DNA of 64,000 nucleotides from Tsukamurella tyrosinosolvens (GTDB taxonomy: Bacteria > Actinomycetota > Actinomycetes > Mycobacteriales > Mycobacteriaceae): positions 4,836,001 to 4,900,000 of the forward strand of contig NZ_FNSA01000003.1 in assembly GCF_900104775.1 (NCBI RefSeq). Reading direction: 5' to 3'. The notes beneath the pieces are model-generated. The model saw nothing but the letters and a program-made list of their open reading frames with translations. It was not told the DNA's origin and did no database searches. Made by a program: the position numbers and the translations under genes. Every line of letters starts with the position of its first letter. Positions within the stretch are counted from its first letter, which is position 1. This document shows, piece by piece, positions 36,992 to 46,025 of the stretch.

Positions 36992-38515
36992 ATGCGCGAA
37001 ACCGCCCGCAAGCTCGGCTACGTCCTGGTCGCACTGTTCGGTGCGATCGCCCTCACCTTCACGTCCGCAGTCGCCTGGGCGGCCACGACGGTGCTCGTCG
37101 TCCCCGGGACGGGGACCAAGGATCCGTCGAAGGTGACGGGGTACCAGGAGAACGTCATCGGCTACTACGTGCAGCCCACGGGCGCGTGCGGCGCGACCGC
37201 CTGCGTCGCGAAGCCCGTGCCCTACATTGCCGAGTTCTGGCCGATCCCGCTCTCCGGCTGGGGCGGGCTCGAGGGTGCGAAGTGGGACGACTCTGTGGCG
37301 AGCGGCGTCACCAGCCTGAACGAGCAGTACGCCGCCGCCGACAAGGACTCCCCGATCGTGATCTTCGGGTACTCCCAGGGCGGCACGGTGGTCACGGCGG
37401 TGAAGAAGCAGCTGGCCGAGAACGGCGGCGTCCCCGACAACGTCTCCTTCGTGCTCATCGGCAACGCGAGCCGCCCCAACGGCGGGTTCTTCACCCGGCC
37501 GTCGTTCCTCGGCCACACCCCGATCCTCGATGTGACCTTCGGCCCGGGCACGCCCACGAACACGGGCACCCCTACCCGCCCCGTCAACACCACTGACGTG
37601 GGCTTCCAGTACGACGGCGTCACCGACTTCCCCAAGTACCCGGCCAACCTGCTCGCGACGGCCAACGCACTCGCCGGGTTCTGGTACGTGCACGGGAAGA
37701 TGCTGACCCCCAAGGGCTCCGACGATCCGTCGGCCACGCCGATCGGCTACACCCCGGACGAGGTCCGCGCGGCCGTCGAGGCCGCCACCGCGAACTGCTC
37801 CGCCGGCACCTACTGCCAGGTGAGCGGCGACACCCGCTACGTGACACTGCCGGCGAAGATCCTCCCGCTCATGCTGCCGCTGCTCGATCTCGGCAAGGCC
37901 ACGGGCACCACCGGACTGGTGACGCCCTTCGTCGATCTGGTCTCGCCGGTGGCGCGCGTGCTCATCGAGACCGGTTACGACCGTCGCGATTACGGCGCGG
38001 CCAGTCCCTTCGGGCTGTTCCCCGTGCTCGACCCGCTGCGCCTCGGCGTGGACCTGATCGGCGCCGCTGTGCAGGGTGTCGGGCAGGCCGCGACCGGCAC
38101 GGGCGACGCGTCGAAGTTCCTCGCGCCCAAGCCCGCCGCCCCGGCGACGACCGACGCCGCGGATACGACCGCCCCGAAGACCACGGAGACCTCCGCGCCG
38201 CAGACGACGCAGGAGCAGGCGCCGGTGCTGCAGCTCGTGAAGACCGCGGAGCCGAAGACCACGGAGCCGCAGTCCGATCCGTCCCCGACGACTGCACCGG
38301 CCGCGCCGACCGGCACCGTCGAGCCGAGCGGGCCGGCGGGTGCGACCGAACCGGTCGCGCCCGGCACGGCGGCGGAGGAGACGAGCGCGGAGGAGACGTC
38401 CGCACCCGCCGCGAGCGCGGCCGAGAAGACCACGTCTCCGGCGGCGACCGAGGAGAAGCCCGAGGCGGTCGAGCCCGCCGCGGACGAGCCGGTGGTGGCC
38501 GCCGCCGCGGCCTGA
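36992..38515 (+). CDS. Secreted PE-PPE-domain esterase
   Basis: 507 residues from ATG 36992. A signal peptide (LVALFGAIALTFTSAVAWA) is followed by the PE-PPE domain (PF08237), a serine alpha/beta hydrolase; the nucleophile is Ser128 in VIFGYSQGGTV. The hydrolase ends near 390. The last 120 residues are a low-complexity Ala/Thr/Pro/Glu tail. Outside mycobacteria this domain occurs without PE/PPE N-termini in other mycolata, as here. It probably acts on acyl esters at the cell envelope. TTCGCA/TGCGAA half sites at 36925 and 36950 precede it. Confidence 0.85.
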   Translation: MRETARKLGYVLVALFGAIALTFTSAVAWAATTVLVVPGTGTKDPSKVTGYQENVIGYYVQPTGACGATACVAKPVPYIAEFWPIPLSGWGGLEGAKWDDSVASGVTSLNEQYAAADKDSPIVIFGYSQGGTVVTAVKKQLAENGGVPDNVSFVLIGNASRPNGGFFTRPSFLGHTPILDVTFGPGTPTNTGTPTRPVNTTDVGFQYDGVTDFPKYPANLLATANALAGFWYVHGKMLTPKGSDDPSATPIGYTPDEVRAAVEAATANCSAGTYCQVSGDTRYVTLPAKILPLMLPLLDLGKATGTTGLVTPFVDLVSPVARVLIETGYDRRDYGAASPFGLFPVLDPLRLGVDLIGAAVQGVGQAATGTGDASKFLAPKPAAPATTDAADTTAPKTTETSAPQTTQEQAPVLQLVKTAEPKTTEPQSDPSPTTAPAAPTGTVEPSGPAGATEPVAPGTAAEETSAEETSAPAASAAEKTTSPAATEEKPEAVEPAADEPVVAAAAA

Positions 38516-38519
38516 GCGG

Positions 38520-39161
38520 CTACTCTCCCGCGAAGAAGGCGGCGGTGCGCTCGCCCTGCGCGTTCGCCTGATCCGCGGGCACGCCGGCGGCGATCGTGGC
38601 CTCGGCCCACGCCTTCGCCGCCGCCGCGACGAGGTTCTTGGCCGCGGGCGTCGCGAAGAACGCCTCGGCGTCCTCGGGGCGGTCCTGCCCGGTGGTGAGG
38701 AGCGCGTTCAAGCCGAGGAACGCGAGATCCCAGCCGACGCCCGTGGCGCCGGGGCCGAACTGCTCGTAGAAGTCCCGCACGTTCTCGCCCGAGTGGGTGA
38801 GCGTGAGGCGGGCGCCGTCACCGTCGGGCTCGACGACGACCTCGACCTGCGAGGCGCCGCCCATGATCTCCCACGAGACGAGGTAGCGGCGCGGGGCGTC
38901 GCACTCGAGGACCGTGCCGCCGGCGTTGCCCTCCACCTGGAAGCGGCCGCCGAGGGCGAGATCGCCGTGGACGGGGGCGAACCAACGGGGAAGACGCTCA
39001 GCGCTGGTGACCGCGTCCCAGAGGTCGGCGACGTCGGTGGGGTAGGTCTGGCTGAGCGAGCCGGAGACGTACACGTCCCCCTCGCCGCTGTCGCGCACCT
39101 CGGCGCGCCGGGTGACCGCTGCGGGCTGGGCCGCAGCGAGATCGTCGATGTCGTACGTCAT
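38520..39161 (-). CDS. SRPBCC/AHSA1-family protein paired with ArsR
   Basis: 213 residues from ATG 39161. The AHSA1 fold begins at VYVSGSLSQTYPTDVADLWDAVTSAERLPRWFAPVHGDLALGGRF and keeps HSGENVRDFYEQFGPGATGVGWDLAFLG. A variable helical C-terminus follows. The start overlaps the ArsR stop (ATGA), the widespread ArsR-AHSA1 arrangement, so the two are coupled and share regulation. Ligand unknown. Confidence 0.88.
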   Translation of the reverse strand: MTYDIDDLAAAQPAAVTRRAEVRDSGEGDVYVSGSLSQTYPTDVADLWDAVTSAERLPRWFAPVHGDLALGGRFQVEGNAGGTVLECDAPRRYLVSWEIMGGASQVEVVVEPDGDGARLTLTHSGENVRDFYEQFGPGATGVGWDLAFLGLNALLTTGQDRPEDAEAFFATPAAKNLVAAAAKAWAEATIAAGVPADQANAQGERTAAFFAGE

Positions 39162-39508
39162 TGTTCGTCCTTCTCGGTAGCCGTTCGGCGCGCCTTCTTG
39201 CCGCGCGAGATCTCCGTCCCCAGGGCCCACAGCTTGGGCTCCCAGAAGTGCCGGAACGGGACCAGCCAGTCGTCGACCTCCCGCAGCGGCTCGGGTTGCA
39301 CCGCGTACAGGCGGCGCGTGCCCTCCGGCCGGACGGTGACGAACCCCGCCTCCCGGAGCACCTTCAGGTGCTGGGAGACCGCGGGCTGGCTGATGCCGAA
39401 GCGCGCACGCACGTCATCGCTCAGCTCCCCCGCCGAGAGCTCACCGCGAGCGAGGAGCTCGATCAGGTGGCGTCGAACGGGGTCACCGAGAATGTCGAAG
39501 GCGTGCAC
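39158..39508 (-). CDS. ArsR-family repressor
   Basis: 116 residues. The winged helix covers about 1-85, with AGELSDDVRARFGISQPAVSQHLKVLREAGFVTVRPEGTRRLYAV. No cysteine metal site is present. A 32-bp imperfect palindrome upstream (39521-39552) overlaps TTGACT and its spacer, so autorepression is likely. Co-transcribed with the SRPBCC gene. Confidence 0.9.
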   Translation of the reverse strand: MHAFDILGDPVRRHLIELLARGELSAGELSDDVRARFGISQPAVSQHLKVLREAGFVTVRPEGTRRLYAVQPEPLREVDDWLVPFRHFWEPKLWALGTEISRGKKARRTATEKDEQ

Positions 39509-39520
39509 GAGATCGAGTAT

Positions 39521-39552
39521 TTCACCCTCAACTTATATAAGTCAAGAGTGAA
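39521..39552 (-). promoter_or_regulatory. ArsR operator/promoter
   Basis: A 32-bp dyad centred on TTATATAA: outer arms TTCAC/GTGAA, inner ACTTATATAAGT, with three mismatched pairs in between. On the minus strand TTGACT (39548-39543) serves as -35, so the operator covers it. Confidence 0.75.
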
Positions 39553-39582
39553 TTAGTCTCCGGCTGGGTCCGCCGGGTCGCG

Positions 39583-41106
39583 TCACCCGACGGTGACGGT
39601 GATCGTCCGCTCAGCGGTGGGCTCGTTCAGCTTGGTGGTGTCGACCTTGAGCACTTCGAGGCTGTCCTGCAGGCCGTTGGCGAGGACCTTCGCCTTGAGC
39701 TGGAACGGCGTCTTCGGCCCCGCGATGCCGGCCAGGCCGAAGTCGCTGTCGTTGGCGATGAACAGGGTCTTGCCCCCGTCGGGCGAGGCGAGGCCCTCCA
39801 CCTTGTCGTGGCCGAAGAACTTCCCGGCGGGGTTGAGCTTGTCGACGAGGCCGCTGAGGTCGAGGGCCACCGTCTTGCGGACCGGTGTGATGCCCGCGCC
39901 CTTGAGCGCGGTCTCCGCCTCCGCGGTGCCGGTCACGCCGGCGATGGTCTCGGGGTTCTGCTCGCCGAGCGGGGTCGCGCCGTCGAGGCTGATCCGGTAG
40001 ATCGTCTTGTTCGCCTTGGGCGCGGCCTTCCCGTCGCGCTCGTCGACGAGGAACTCGGTGTCGGAGATCGCGGTGATCTCGGAGACGGCCTTCTTGGTGT
40101 CCTTCGGGTTGTCGAGGAGGTAGGCGTACTGCTGGACGGCCTTGGTGGCGAGGTCGATCGCGACGATGCGGGTGACGGGCACCTCCTTGGCGCTGCCGCT
40201 CAGACCGGGAACGTTCAAGGCGGACTGCATGATTCCCACCAGCCGCTTGCCGTCGGGCGTCACCGTCAGGCCCTCCATGCCCTGGTTGGGCGTGCGGCTC
40301 TTGAGAACCTCGGGCAGGCCCTTCCCCGGGAGGAGTCGCTCGAGCTCCTGGCCGTTGGCGTCGAAGTGGATGAGGAAGGGGCCGTACTCGTCGGAGACCC
40401 AGAAGGAACCGTCGGGCAGAGCGACGAGGCCCTCGGAGTCGATGCCGTGGTCGGTGGGCCGGAGTTCGACGCCGTCGAGGTCGAGCATTTTCTCGCCCGT
40501 GGGCGCGGCGGTGTCGTTCCGGCCGTTGAGCGGGCGGCCGTCGCGCCCCTTGAGCGTGATGACGCTCTGCAGCACCGCGGCGCCGTCCTCGAGCTTGAAC
40601 CGGCCGATCTGCGGGGTGAAGTCGGGGGTGGCCGCGACCTTCTCGTCCTTGTTCGGGCCGTCGACGTTGGGGCCGCGGTCGGTCAAGCCGTAGAACTCGC
40701 CGGGAGCGCCCGGGACCGGCGTCCACGACGAGCCGTAGCCGCTGCCGTCGATGGAGACGCCGCCGACGGTGGCGAGCGGCGGGATGTTCGACGAGTACAG
40801 TGCGACCGCCGGCGAGACGACGGCCTTGAGCTGCACCGAGCCGGTGAACCCGGCCTTGGGCTTGAAGACGAGGGCGCCGCCCTTCGCGGCCTCGACGGTG
40901 CCGTCGGGAGTGGGCTTGACGTCGACGACCGCGCCGCCCTGCGCCAGTCCGGCGAGCTGCGCCGCGGTGATGGTGAGCGGCGAGTTCGTGCCGGTCTTCA
41001 GATCGAGCTTCGCGGCGTCCTCGCCCCCGCCCGAGGAGCAGGCGGCGAGCGCACCGCCCGCGAGGACGGCGACGAGGGCAACGGCAAGGCGGCGGTTCGA
41101 ACGCAT
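39583..41106 (-). CDS. Esterase-like activity of phytase-family lipoprotein
   Basis: 507 residues. The signal peptide ends in GGALAAC, making Cys23 the lipidated residue. After a variable N-terminal domain, the phytase-like beta-propeller of PF13449 follows: GSSWTPVPGAPGEFYGLTDRGPNVDG, then GIDSEGLVALPDGSFWVSDEYGPFLIHFD and DKVEGLASPDGGKTLFIANDSDFG. Probably a surface phosphoesterase; the substrate is not established. It is transcribed with no gene close by on the same strand. Confidence 0.85.
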   Translation of the reverse strand: MRSNRRLAVALVAVLAGGALAACSSGGGEDAAKLDLKTGTNSPLTITAAQLAGLAQGGAVVDVKPTPDGTVEAAKGGALVFKPKAGFTGSVQLKAVVSPAVALYSSNIPPLATVGGVSIDGSGYGSSWTPVPGAPGEFYGLTDRGPNVDGPNKDEKVAATPDFTPQIGRFKLEDGAAVLQSVITLKGRDGRPLNGRNDTAAPTGEKMLDLDGVELRPTDHGIDSEGLVALPDGSFWVSDEYGPFLIHFDANGQELERLLPGKGLPEVLKSRTPNQGMEGLTVTPDGKRLVGIMQSALNVPGLSGSAKEVPVTRIVAIDLATKAVQQYAYLLDNPKDTKKAVSEITAISDTEFLVDERDGKAAPKANKTIYRISLDGATPLGEQNPETIAGVTGTAEAETALKGAGITPVRKTVALDLSGLVDKLNPAGKFFGHDKVEGLASPDGGKTLFIANDSDFGLAGIAGPKTPFQLKAKVLANGLQDSLEVLKVDTTKLNEPTAERTITVTVG

Positions 41107-41154
41107 GCCCTGTGCTTACCAGACCTCCGTGAACCGCGCGTGGACGGTGATCGG

Positions 41155-42243
41155 CTACTCGATGCGGTTGCCCTCGGCGTCCCAGTGCTCGGCGACCTTC
41201 TTGCTGGGCTGCACGCGCGGAGGCTCGCCGGGCATCTTCGGGTAGTCGGGCGGGTAGTTCAGCTCGACGGGGTGTTGCTCCCACAGATCCAACAGGGGTG
41301 TGAGGTCGTGCGCGACCTCGTCGATGTCGGCCCACGGATTCCCGTCGGCGAGGCGCTCGGGCACGGTGAACAGGTTGAGCTCGTGCGGGTCCTTCAGCTC
41401 CGCCAGCTGATCCCAGGTGAGCGGGGTGGAGACGGTGGCGCCCTGCACGGCGCGCAGCGACCATGCGGAGGCGATGGTGCGGTCGCGGCTGTTCTGGTTG
41501 TAGTCCACGAAGATCCGCTCCCCCCGCTCCTCCTTCCACCACGCGGTGGTGACGCCGCTGTCGCGCTTCTCCAGCTCGCGGCCGAACGCGATCGCGGCGT
41601 GCCTCACGTCCACGAAGTCCCAGCGCGGCGCGATGCGGATGAAGACGTGCACGCCACGGTTGCCGGAGGTCTTGCAGTACGCCCGCAGGCCGAGGTCGTC
41701 CGCCAGCTCACGGGCGATGCCCGCGACGCGGACCGCGTCGTGGAAGTCGGTGCCCGGCTGGGGATCGAGATCGATCCGCAGCTCGTCGGGATGGTCGACA
41801 TCGGCGCTGCGCACCGGCCACGGATGGAAGGTGATGGTGCCCATCTGCGCACACCACACCGGGATGGCGATCTCGGAGGGGCACAGCTCGTCGGCGGGGC
41901 GGCCGGACGGGAAGGCGATGCGCACCGTCTGCGCGTACTCGGGCGCGCCCTTCATCATCCGCTTCTGGTAGAAGCCGTCGGCGTCCTTGTCCTGCGGGCC
42001 CTGCGCGAGCCGGCCGCCGGGATGGACTCCGCCGGGCCAGCGTTCGAGCGCGGTGGGGCGGTCACCGATGGCCGCGAGCAGCGGCTCGCCGACGGCGGCG
42101 AAGTACTGCGCCACCTGAAGTTTGGACACCTCTGGCGTGAGGTCGGTGGCGGGGTAGATGATCCGGTCGGGGCTCGAGACCCGAACGGGGCGGTCACCGT
42201 CGGGCCCGGGGACGATCACCTCGGCTGCCGGGGCCTTGGCCAT
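41155..42243 (-). CDS. Primase-polymerase of the LigD-Pol family (Prim-PolC/Rv3730c type)
   Basis: 362 residues from ATG 42243. The archaeo-eukaryotic primase core is clear: catalytic Asp158 and Asp160 in RIDLDPQPG, KTSGNRGVHVFIRI, and the later acid in FVDYNQNSRDRTIASAWS. It lacks the ligase and nuclease domains of LigD. It adds ribonucleotides or fills gaps in repair. Its start overlaps the ligC stop by 1 nt (TGATG). A Prim-PolC-LigC pair is reported in mycobacterial excision repair. Confidence 0.92.
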   Translation of the reverse strand: MAKAPAAEVIVPGPDGDRPVRVSSPDRIIYPATDLTPEVSKLQVAQYFAAVGEPLLAAIGDRPTALERWPGGVHPGGRLAQGPQDKDADGFYQKRMMKGAPEYAQTVRIAFPSGRPADELCPSEIAIPVWCAQMGTITFHPWPVRSADVDHPDELRIDLDPQPGTDFHDAVRVAGIARELADDLGLRAYCKTSGNRGVHVFIRIAPRWDFVDVRHAAIAFGRELEKRDSGVTTAWWKEERGERIFVDYNQNSRDRTIASAWSLRAVQGATVSTPLTWDQLAELKDPHELNLFTVPERLADGNPWADIDEVAHDLTPLLDLWEQHPVELNYPPDYPKMPGEPPRVQPSKKVAEHWDAEGNRIE

Positions 42244-43271
42244 CACTCCCCCTCCTGCAGGACGTCGTCGAGGTCGTAGTTGACGGGGACCTCGAGCTGG
42301 TCGTAGCCGCAGCTCGACGGTTCGCGGTCGGGGCGCCAGCGCTTGAACTTGGCGGTGTGCCGCAGGCGCATGCCCTCCATCTGGTCGTAGTCGAACTCGA
42401 CGACCAGCTCGGGGCGCACGGGCACCCACTCCCCCGTCTTCTCCGGGGTGGCCCAGCGGTTGGGCTCGCCCTGCACGGAGTCGGCGGTACGCATGGGCTC
42501 GAGGAGCTGCAGGTACTCCTCCCGCTTGGCGGCGGTGAAGGCACCGATGCCGCCGATCGGCAGCAGCTGCCCGTCCTGGTAGAGACCGAGCAACACCGAG
42601 CCGACGGCGTTCGGCTGCGACTTGTGCGGGCGGTACCCGATGACCACGGCCTCGCCCGTGCGGGCGTGCTTGACCTTGATCATCTCCCGCTTGCCGGGCA
42701 GGTAGTGCCCGTCGACCCGCTTGGAGATCACCCCGTCGAGCCCGGCTCCCTCGAACCGCTCGAACCAATCGGCGGCGGCATCCGCATCGGTGGTGACGCG
42801 GCTGATCTTGCAGGTCCCGGTGCCGGCGTAGGCGGAGACGAGCACCTGACGGCGCGCGCTGAAGGGCTTACCGGTGAGATCCACGTCGGCCATGGCGATC
42901 GCGTCGAAGCCGATGAAGATCGCCGGGGTCTCCTCCGAGAGCTTCGTGATGCGCGACTCGGCGGGGTGGATGCGGGCGGAGAGCGATTCCCAGTCGAGCC
43001 GCTTGCGGCCCTCGCGGTGCACGGCGACGGCGATCTCCCCGTCGAGCACGCAGCGCTCGGGGAGCTCGGCCCGGGCCGCGGCGACGACCTCGGGGAAGTA
43101 GCGGCCGAGGTCCTTGCCGCTGCGGGAGCCGATGAAGACCTCGTCGCCGTCGCGGAAGATCAGCGCGCGGAAGCCGTCCCACTTCGGCTCGTGGGAGTAG
43201 CCCTCGCCGGGCACTGCTTTCGCGGCCTTGGCGAGCATCGGGTCGAGCGGCGGGTTCACGGGGAGGTCCAC
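42243..43271 (-). CDS. ligC: ATP-dependent DNA ligase LigC
   Basis: 342 residues. The adenylated lysine is Lys30 in EPKWDGFRAL. Motifs III (FIGFDAIAM), IV (DGVISKRVDG) and V (MIKVKHARTGEAVVIGY) are present, followed by the OB-fold. The size matches mycobacterial LigC rather than the longer LigB or LigD. It seals nicks in repair. It is co-transcribed with the primase-polymerase; in M. tuberculosis, as I recall, the two genes are divergent, so the operon arrangement here is informative. Confidence 0.92.
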   Translation of the reverse strand: MDLPVNPPLDPMLAKAAKAVPGEGYSHEPKWDGFRALIFRDGDEVFIGSRSGKDLGRYFPEVVAAARAELPERCVLDGEIAVAVHREGRKRLDWESLSARIHPAESRITKLSEETPAIFIGFDAIAMADVDLTGKPFSARRQVLVSAYAGTGTCKISRVTTDADAAADWFERFEGAGLDGVISKRVDGHYLPGKREMIKVKHARTGEAVVIGYRPHKSQPNAVGSVLLGLYQDGQLLPIGGIGAFTAAKREEYLQLLEPMRTADSVQGEPNRWATPEKTGEWVPVRPELVVEFDYDQMEGMRLRHTAKFKRWRPDREPSSCGYDQLEVPVNYDLDDVLQEGE

Positions 43272-43352
43272 GCCTCGATCCTAGGCGCGGACACCGACCA
43301 AAAGGCCGTAAGCGGGACCCCGCCACCGCGAGGCCCCGCTCCCGAGGGTCGT

Positions 43353-43883
43353 TCAGCCCATGCTCTTCTGGCCGTCGATGGTCTCGCGGATGATGTCGGC
43401 GTGCCCGGAGTGGTGGGCCGTCTCGCCTGCGATGTGCAGGAAGACGCGGCGGACGGTCCAGAAGACGCCGGGCGGCTGCCAGGGCGCCTCCGGCAGCTCG
43501 TAGGCGACGTCGAGGTCGAGCGTGCGCACCAGCTCATCGGTGGCGGCCGCGACCCGTTCGTGCTCGGCGAGCACGCCCTCCAGGGTCTCGCCCTCCGCCA
43601 GCCGGAAGGTGTCCTGGAAGGCGGCGATCTGCTCGGGGGTGGGGTTGTCGAAGTCGATGTCGGCGGTGGCGTGCGGCCTGCCGACGGCGAAGTCCTGCCA
43701 TCCCTTCTCGACCTCGGTGACGTGCTTGATGAGGCCGCCCACGGTCAGCTCACTGACGGTGCTGCGGGTGTTGGCCTGCTCGTCGGTCAGGCCCTGTGCG
43801 GTGAAACGCAAGAAGTGGCGGCGCTCGGCGAGGAGGCTGAGGATGTCGTTGCGTTCGGCGGAGATGGTCTGTGTCTCGGTCAT
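43353..43883 (-). CDS. DinB-family protein
   Basis: 176 residues, four-helix DinB/MDMPI-like bundle. Putative metal histidines lie in LIKHVTEVEKGW, RVFLHIAGETAHHSGHADIIRETIDG. The ending HADIIRETIDGQ is shared with the DinB protein at 19161. Such enzymes often use mycothiol in actinobacteria; the reaction is unknown. It is divergent from a WYL regulator across 42-63 nt, suggesting control by it. Confidence 0.85.
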   Translation of the reverse strand: MTETQTISAERNDILSLLAERRHFLRFTAQGLTDEQANTRSTVSELTVGGLIKHVTEVEKGWQDFAVGRPHATADIDFDNPTPEQIAAFQDTFRLAEGETLEGVLAEHERVAAATDELVRTLDLDVAYELPEAPWQPPGVFWTVRRVFLHIAGETAHHSGHADIIRETIDGQKSMG

Positions 43884-43946
43884 GTGAAGAAGGCTATGAG
43901 GTATTAGTGTCAGTTTCTGTCCTTAATGCAGAACACACTGGAAAAC

Positions 43947-44897
43947 ATGGCGAACACGAGCTCTCGAACCCTGCGGCTGCTGTCCCTCCTGCAGACCCAC
44001 CGCTACTGGCCGGGCTCCGAGCTGGCCGACCGGCTCGAGGTGTCGGTGCGCACCCTGCGGCGCGACATCGAGCGCCTGCGCGACCTCGGCTACCCCGTCT
44101 CCGCGTCCCGCGGCGTCGACGGCGGCTATCAGCTGGCCGCCGGCGCCGCACTACCGCCGCTGGTCCTCGACGACGAGGAGGCGGTGGCGATCGCCGTCGG
44201 CCTGCAGACCGCGGCGCAGGGCGGGATCGCGGGCATCGCCGAGACCTCGGTGCGCGCGCTGGGCAAGGTGGCCGCGGTGATGCCGCCGCGGCTGCGCAAG
44301 CGCGTCGAGGCGTTGGGCGCCGTCACCCAACCAGCCGTCCTGACCGGCGGGCCCGCCGTCGACCCGCGGGTCCTCACCGGCCTCGCGGAGGCGTGCCGGG
44401 CGGAAGAGCGGATCGAGTTCGGCTACACGGCCGCCGACGGGGCGCGCACCGACCGCCTGGCCGAGCCGATGCGGCTCGTGCCGCTCGGGCGCCGCTGGTA
44501 CCTCGTCGCCTACGACCTGTACCGCCACGACTGGCGCAGCTTCCGGCTCGACCGGATCAGCGGACCGTCGAGCACGGGCGTGCGGTTCCGGCCGCGCGAC
44601 CTCCCCGCCGAGGACGCCGCCGCCTACGTGCGCGCGTCCGTCGGCCAGCGCGCGCCCGCCCATCGGATCGAGTTCCGCGTGGCCGCGCCCGTCGAGCACG
44701 TGCGCCCGCTCATCGGCCGGTACGCGCGCCTCGAGGAGGTGCCGGACGGCACCGTCGTGCGGATGGAGGCCGATTCCCTGGACTGGCCCGCGATGGCGAT
44801 CGCCGTCCTCGACGCCGAGGTCACCGTCGTCGCGCCCGCGGAGCTGACGGCCCACCTGGCCCGCTGGGCCGACAATCTCTCCCGCGCGCGCTCGTAA
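43947..44897 (+). CDS. WYL-domain HTH regulator
   Basis: 316 residues from ATG 43947 (MANTSSRTLRLLSLLQTHRYWPGSELADRLEVSVRTLRRDIERLRDLGYPV). The N-terminal HTH_11 is followed by a WYL domain (MRLVPLGRRWYLVAYDLYRHDWRSFRLDRIS) and a WCX tail. An ATG at 43926, seven codons upstream in frame, is an alternative start; the family alignment I remember favours 43947. It probably controls the divergent DinB gene. gluQ follows after 9 nt. Confidence 0.85.
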   Translation: MANTSSRTLRLLSLLQTHRYWPGSELADRLEVSVRTLRRDIERLRDLGYPVSASRGVDGGYQLAAGAALPPLVLDDEEAVAIAVGLQTAAQGGIAGIAETSVRALGKVAAVMPPRLRKRVEALGAVTQPAVLTGGPAVDPRVLTGLAEACRAEERIEFGYTAADGARTDRLAEPMRLVPLGRRWYLVAYDLYRHDWRSFRLDRISGPSSTGVRFRPRDLPAEDAAAYVRASVGQRAPAHRIEFRVAAPVEHVRPLIGRYARLEEVPDGTVVRMEADSLDWPAMAIAVLDAEVTVVAPAELTAHLARWADNLSRARS

Positions 44898-44906
44898 GCT
44901 GGGGCG

Positions 44907-45764
44907 GTGACAGCTGGACGGTACGCGCCGAGCCCGTCGGGCGACCTGCACGTGGGCAACCTGCGGACAGCCCTGCTCGCCTGGCTCTTCGCCCGCTCGA
45001 CGGGGCGGGACTTCCTGATGCGCGTCGAGGACCTGGACACCGGCCGCACGGCCGACGGTGCCGAGGCGCGACAGCTCGCCGACCTCGCCGCGCTGGGCCT
45101 GGACTGGGACGGCGAGACGGTGCGGCAGTCGGAGCGAACCGCACGCTACGCGGCGGCGCTGGAGCGGCTCGACGTCTACGAGTGCTACTGCACGCGGCGG
45201 GAGATCCTCGCCGCACCGTCGGCGCCGCACGCGCCGGAGGGCGCGTACCCGGGCACCTGCCGCGACCTCACGGAGGCCGAGCGGGTGGTCCGGCGGCGGG
45301 AGCGGCCGGCGGCGGTGCGCCTGCGCGCGACGGTCCCGTCGTTCACCGTGACGGATCTGCTGCACGGCGAGTACACCGGTGCCGTGGACGATGTCGTGCT
45401 GCGACGGGGCGACGGGACGTACGCCTACAACCTGGCCGTGGTGGTCGACGACGCCGCGCAGGGTGTCGACCAGGTGGTGCGCGGCGACGACCTGCTCTCC
45501 TCCGCGCCCCGCCAGGCGTACCTGACGACCCTCCTCGGCGGGGCGCCTCCGACCTACGCCCACGTGCCGATGGTGCTGGGGCCCACCGGCGTCCGGCTCG
45601 CGAAGCGCGACGGTGCCGTCACCCTCGCCGAGCGCGGCGGGCCGGCGGTGGTGCTCCCCGAGTTGGCCGCGAGCCTGGGGCTGCGCGGTCGCACGCCGCG
45701 CGAGATGCTCGACGACTTCGACCCCGCGCGGCTGCCGCGCGAGCCCTGGACGCTACCGCTCTGA
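44907..45764 (+). CDS. gluQ: Glutamyl-Q tRNA(Asp) synthetase
   Basis: 285 residues from GTG 44907. The class I signature is [13 protein letters not shown] (HVGN 15-18). The catalytic domain of glutamyl-tRNA synthetase follows, with the cysteine-rich insertion (YCTRRE...CRDL) and a degenerate KMSKS (RLAKRDG). The anticodon-binding domain is absent, as in YadB/GluQ-RS, which glutamylates queuosine in tRNA-Asp. That it sits near a Tgt-like domain (47050) is notable, since queuosine is not expected in mycobacteria. Confidence 0.9.
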   Translation: MTAGRYAPSPSGDLHVGNLRTALLAWLFARSTGRDFLMRVEDLDTGRTADGAEARQLADLAALGLDWDGETVRQSERTARYAAALERLDVYECYCTRREILAAPSAPHAPEGAYPGTCRDLTEAERVVRRRERPAAVRLRATVPSFTVTDLLHGEYTGAVDDVVLRRGDGTYAYNLAVVVDDAAQGVDQVVRGDDLLSSAPRQAYLTTLLGGAPPTYAHVPMVLGPTGVRLAKRDGAVTLAERGGPAVVLPELAASLGLRGRTPREMLDDFDPARLPREPWTLPL

Positions 45765-45968
45765 GGCGTGCCGCCCAGCGGGAGCGGGGCCCAGCCGCGG
45801 CCGCTCGCAGATCCGCGAGTCGTGCGCGCCGGGCACGCCGGCGCCGTGCCGGACGAGGTTGCCCGCCGCGACACCGGAGGCGAACTCCCGCAGCCATCCC
45901 AGGGTCCGGTTCGTCGTCGGGGCCGCCCGGGTGCCGCCGAAGACCTTCCTCATCTGCTGAATCCTCAT
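45753..45968 (-). CDS. Small hypothetical protein
   Basis: 71 residues from ATG 45968, or 66 from ATG 45953 ([52 protein letters not shown]). Codon third positions are nearly all G or C, as in the neighbouring genes, and the amino-acid mix looks coding. It lies downstream of the GlxA-type regulator on the same strand and its stop overlaps the end of gluQ. I know no family; it could still be a chance frame. Confidence 0.4.
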   Translation of the reverse strand: MRIQQMRKVFGGTRAAPTTNRTLGWLREFASGVAAGNLVRHGAGVPGAHDSRICERPRLGPAPAGRHASER

Positions 45969-46025
45969 GTCCGAAACGCTATCCGGGCCGCGCCGCGCCG
46001 CCCAGGTGTGCGGTGCCGGAATTCC

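Noticed and set aside
39808-42279. 823-codon frame opposite the phytase-like and primase-polymerase genes
   Set aside because: Spans two unrelated real genes and their gap; a composition artefact.
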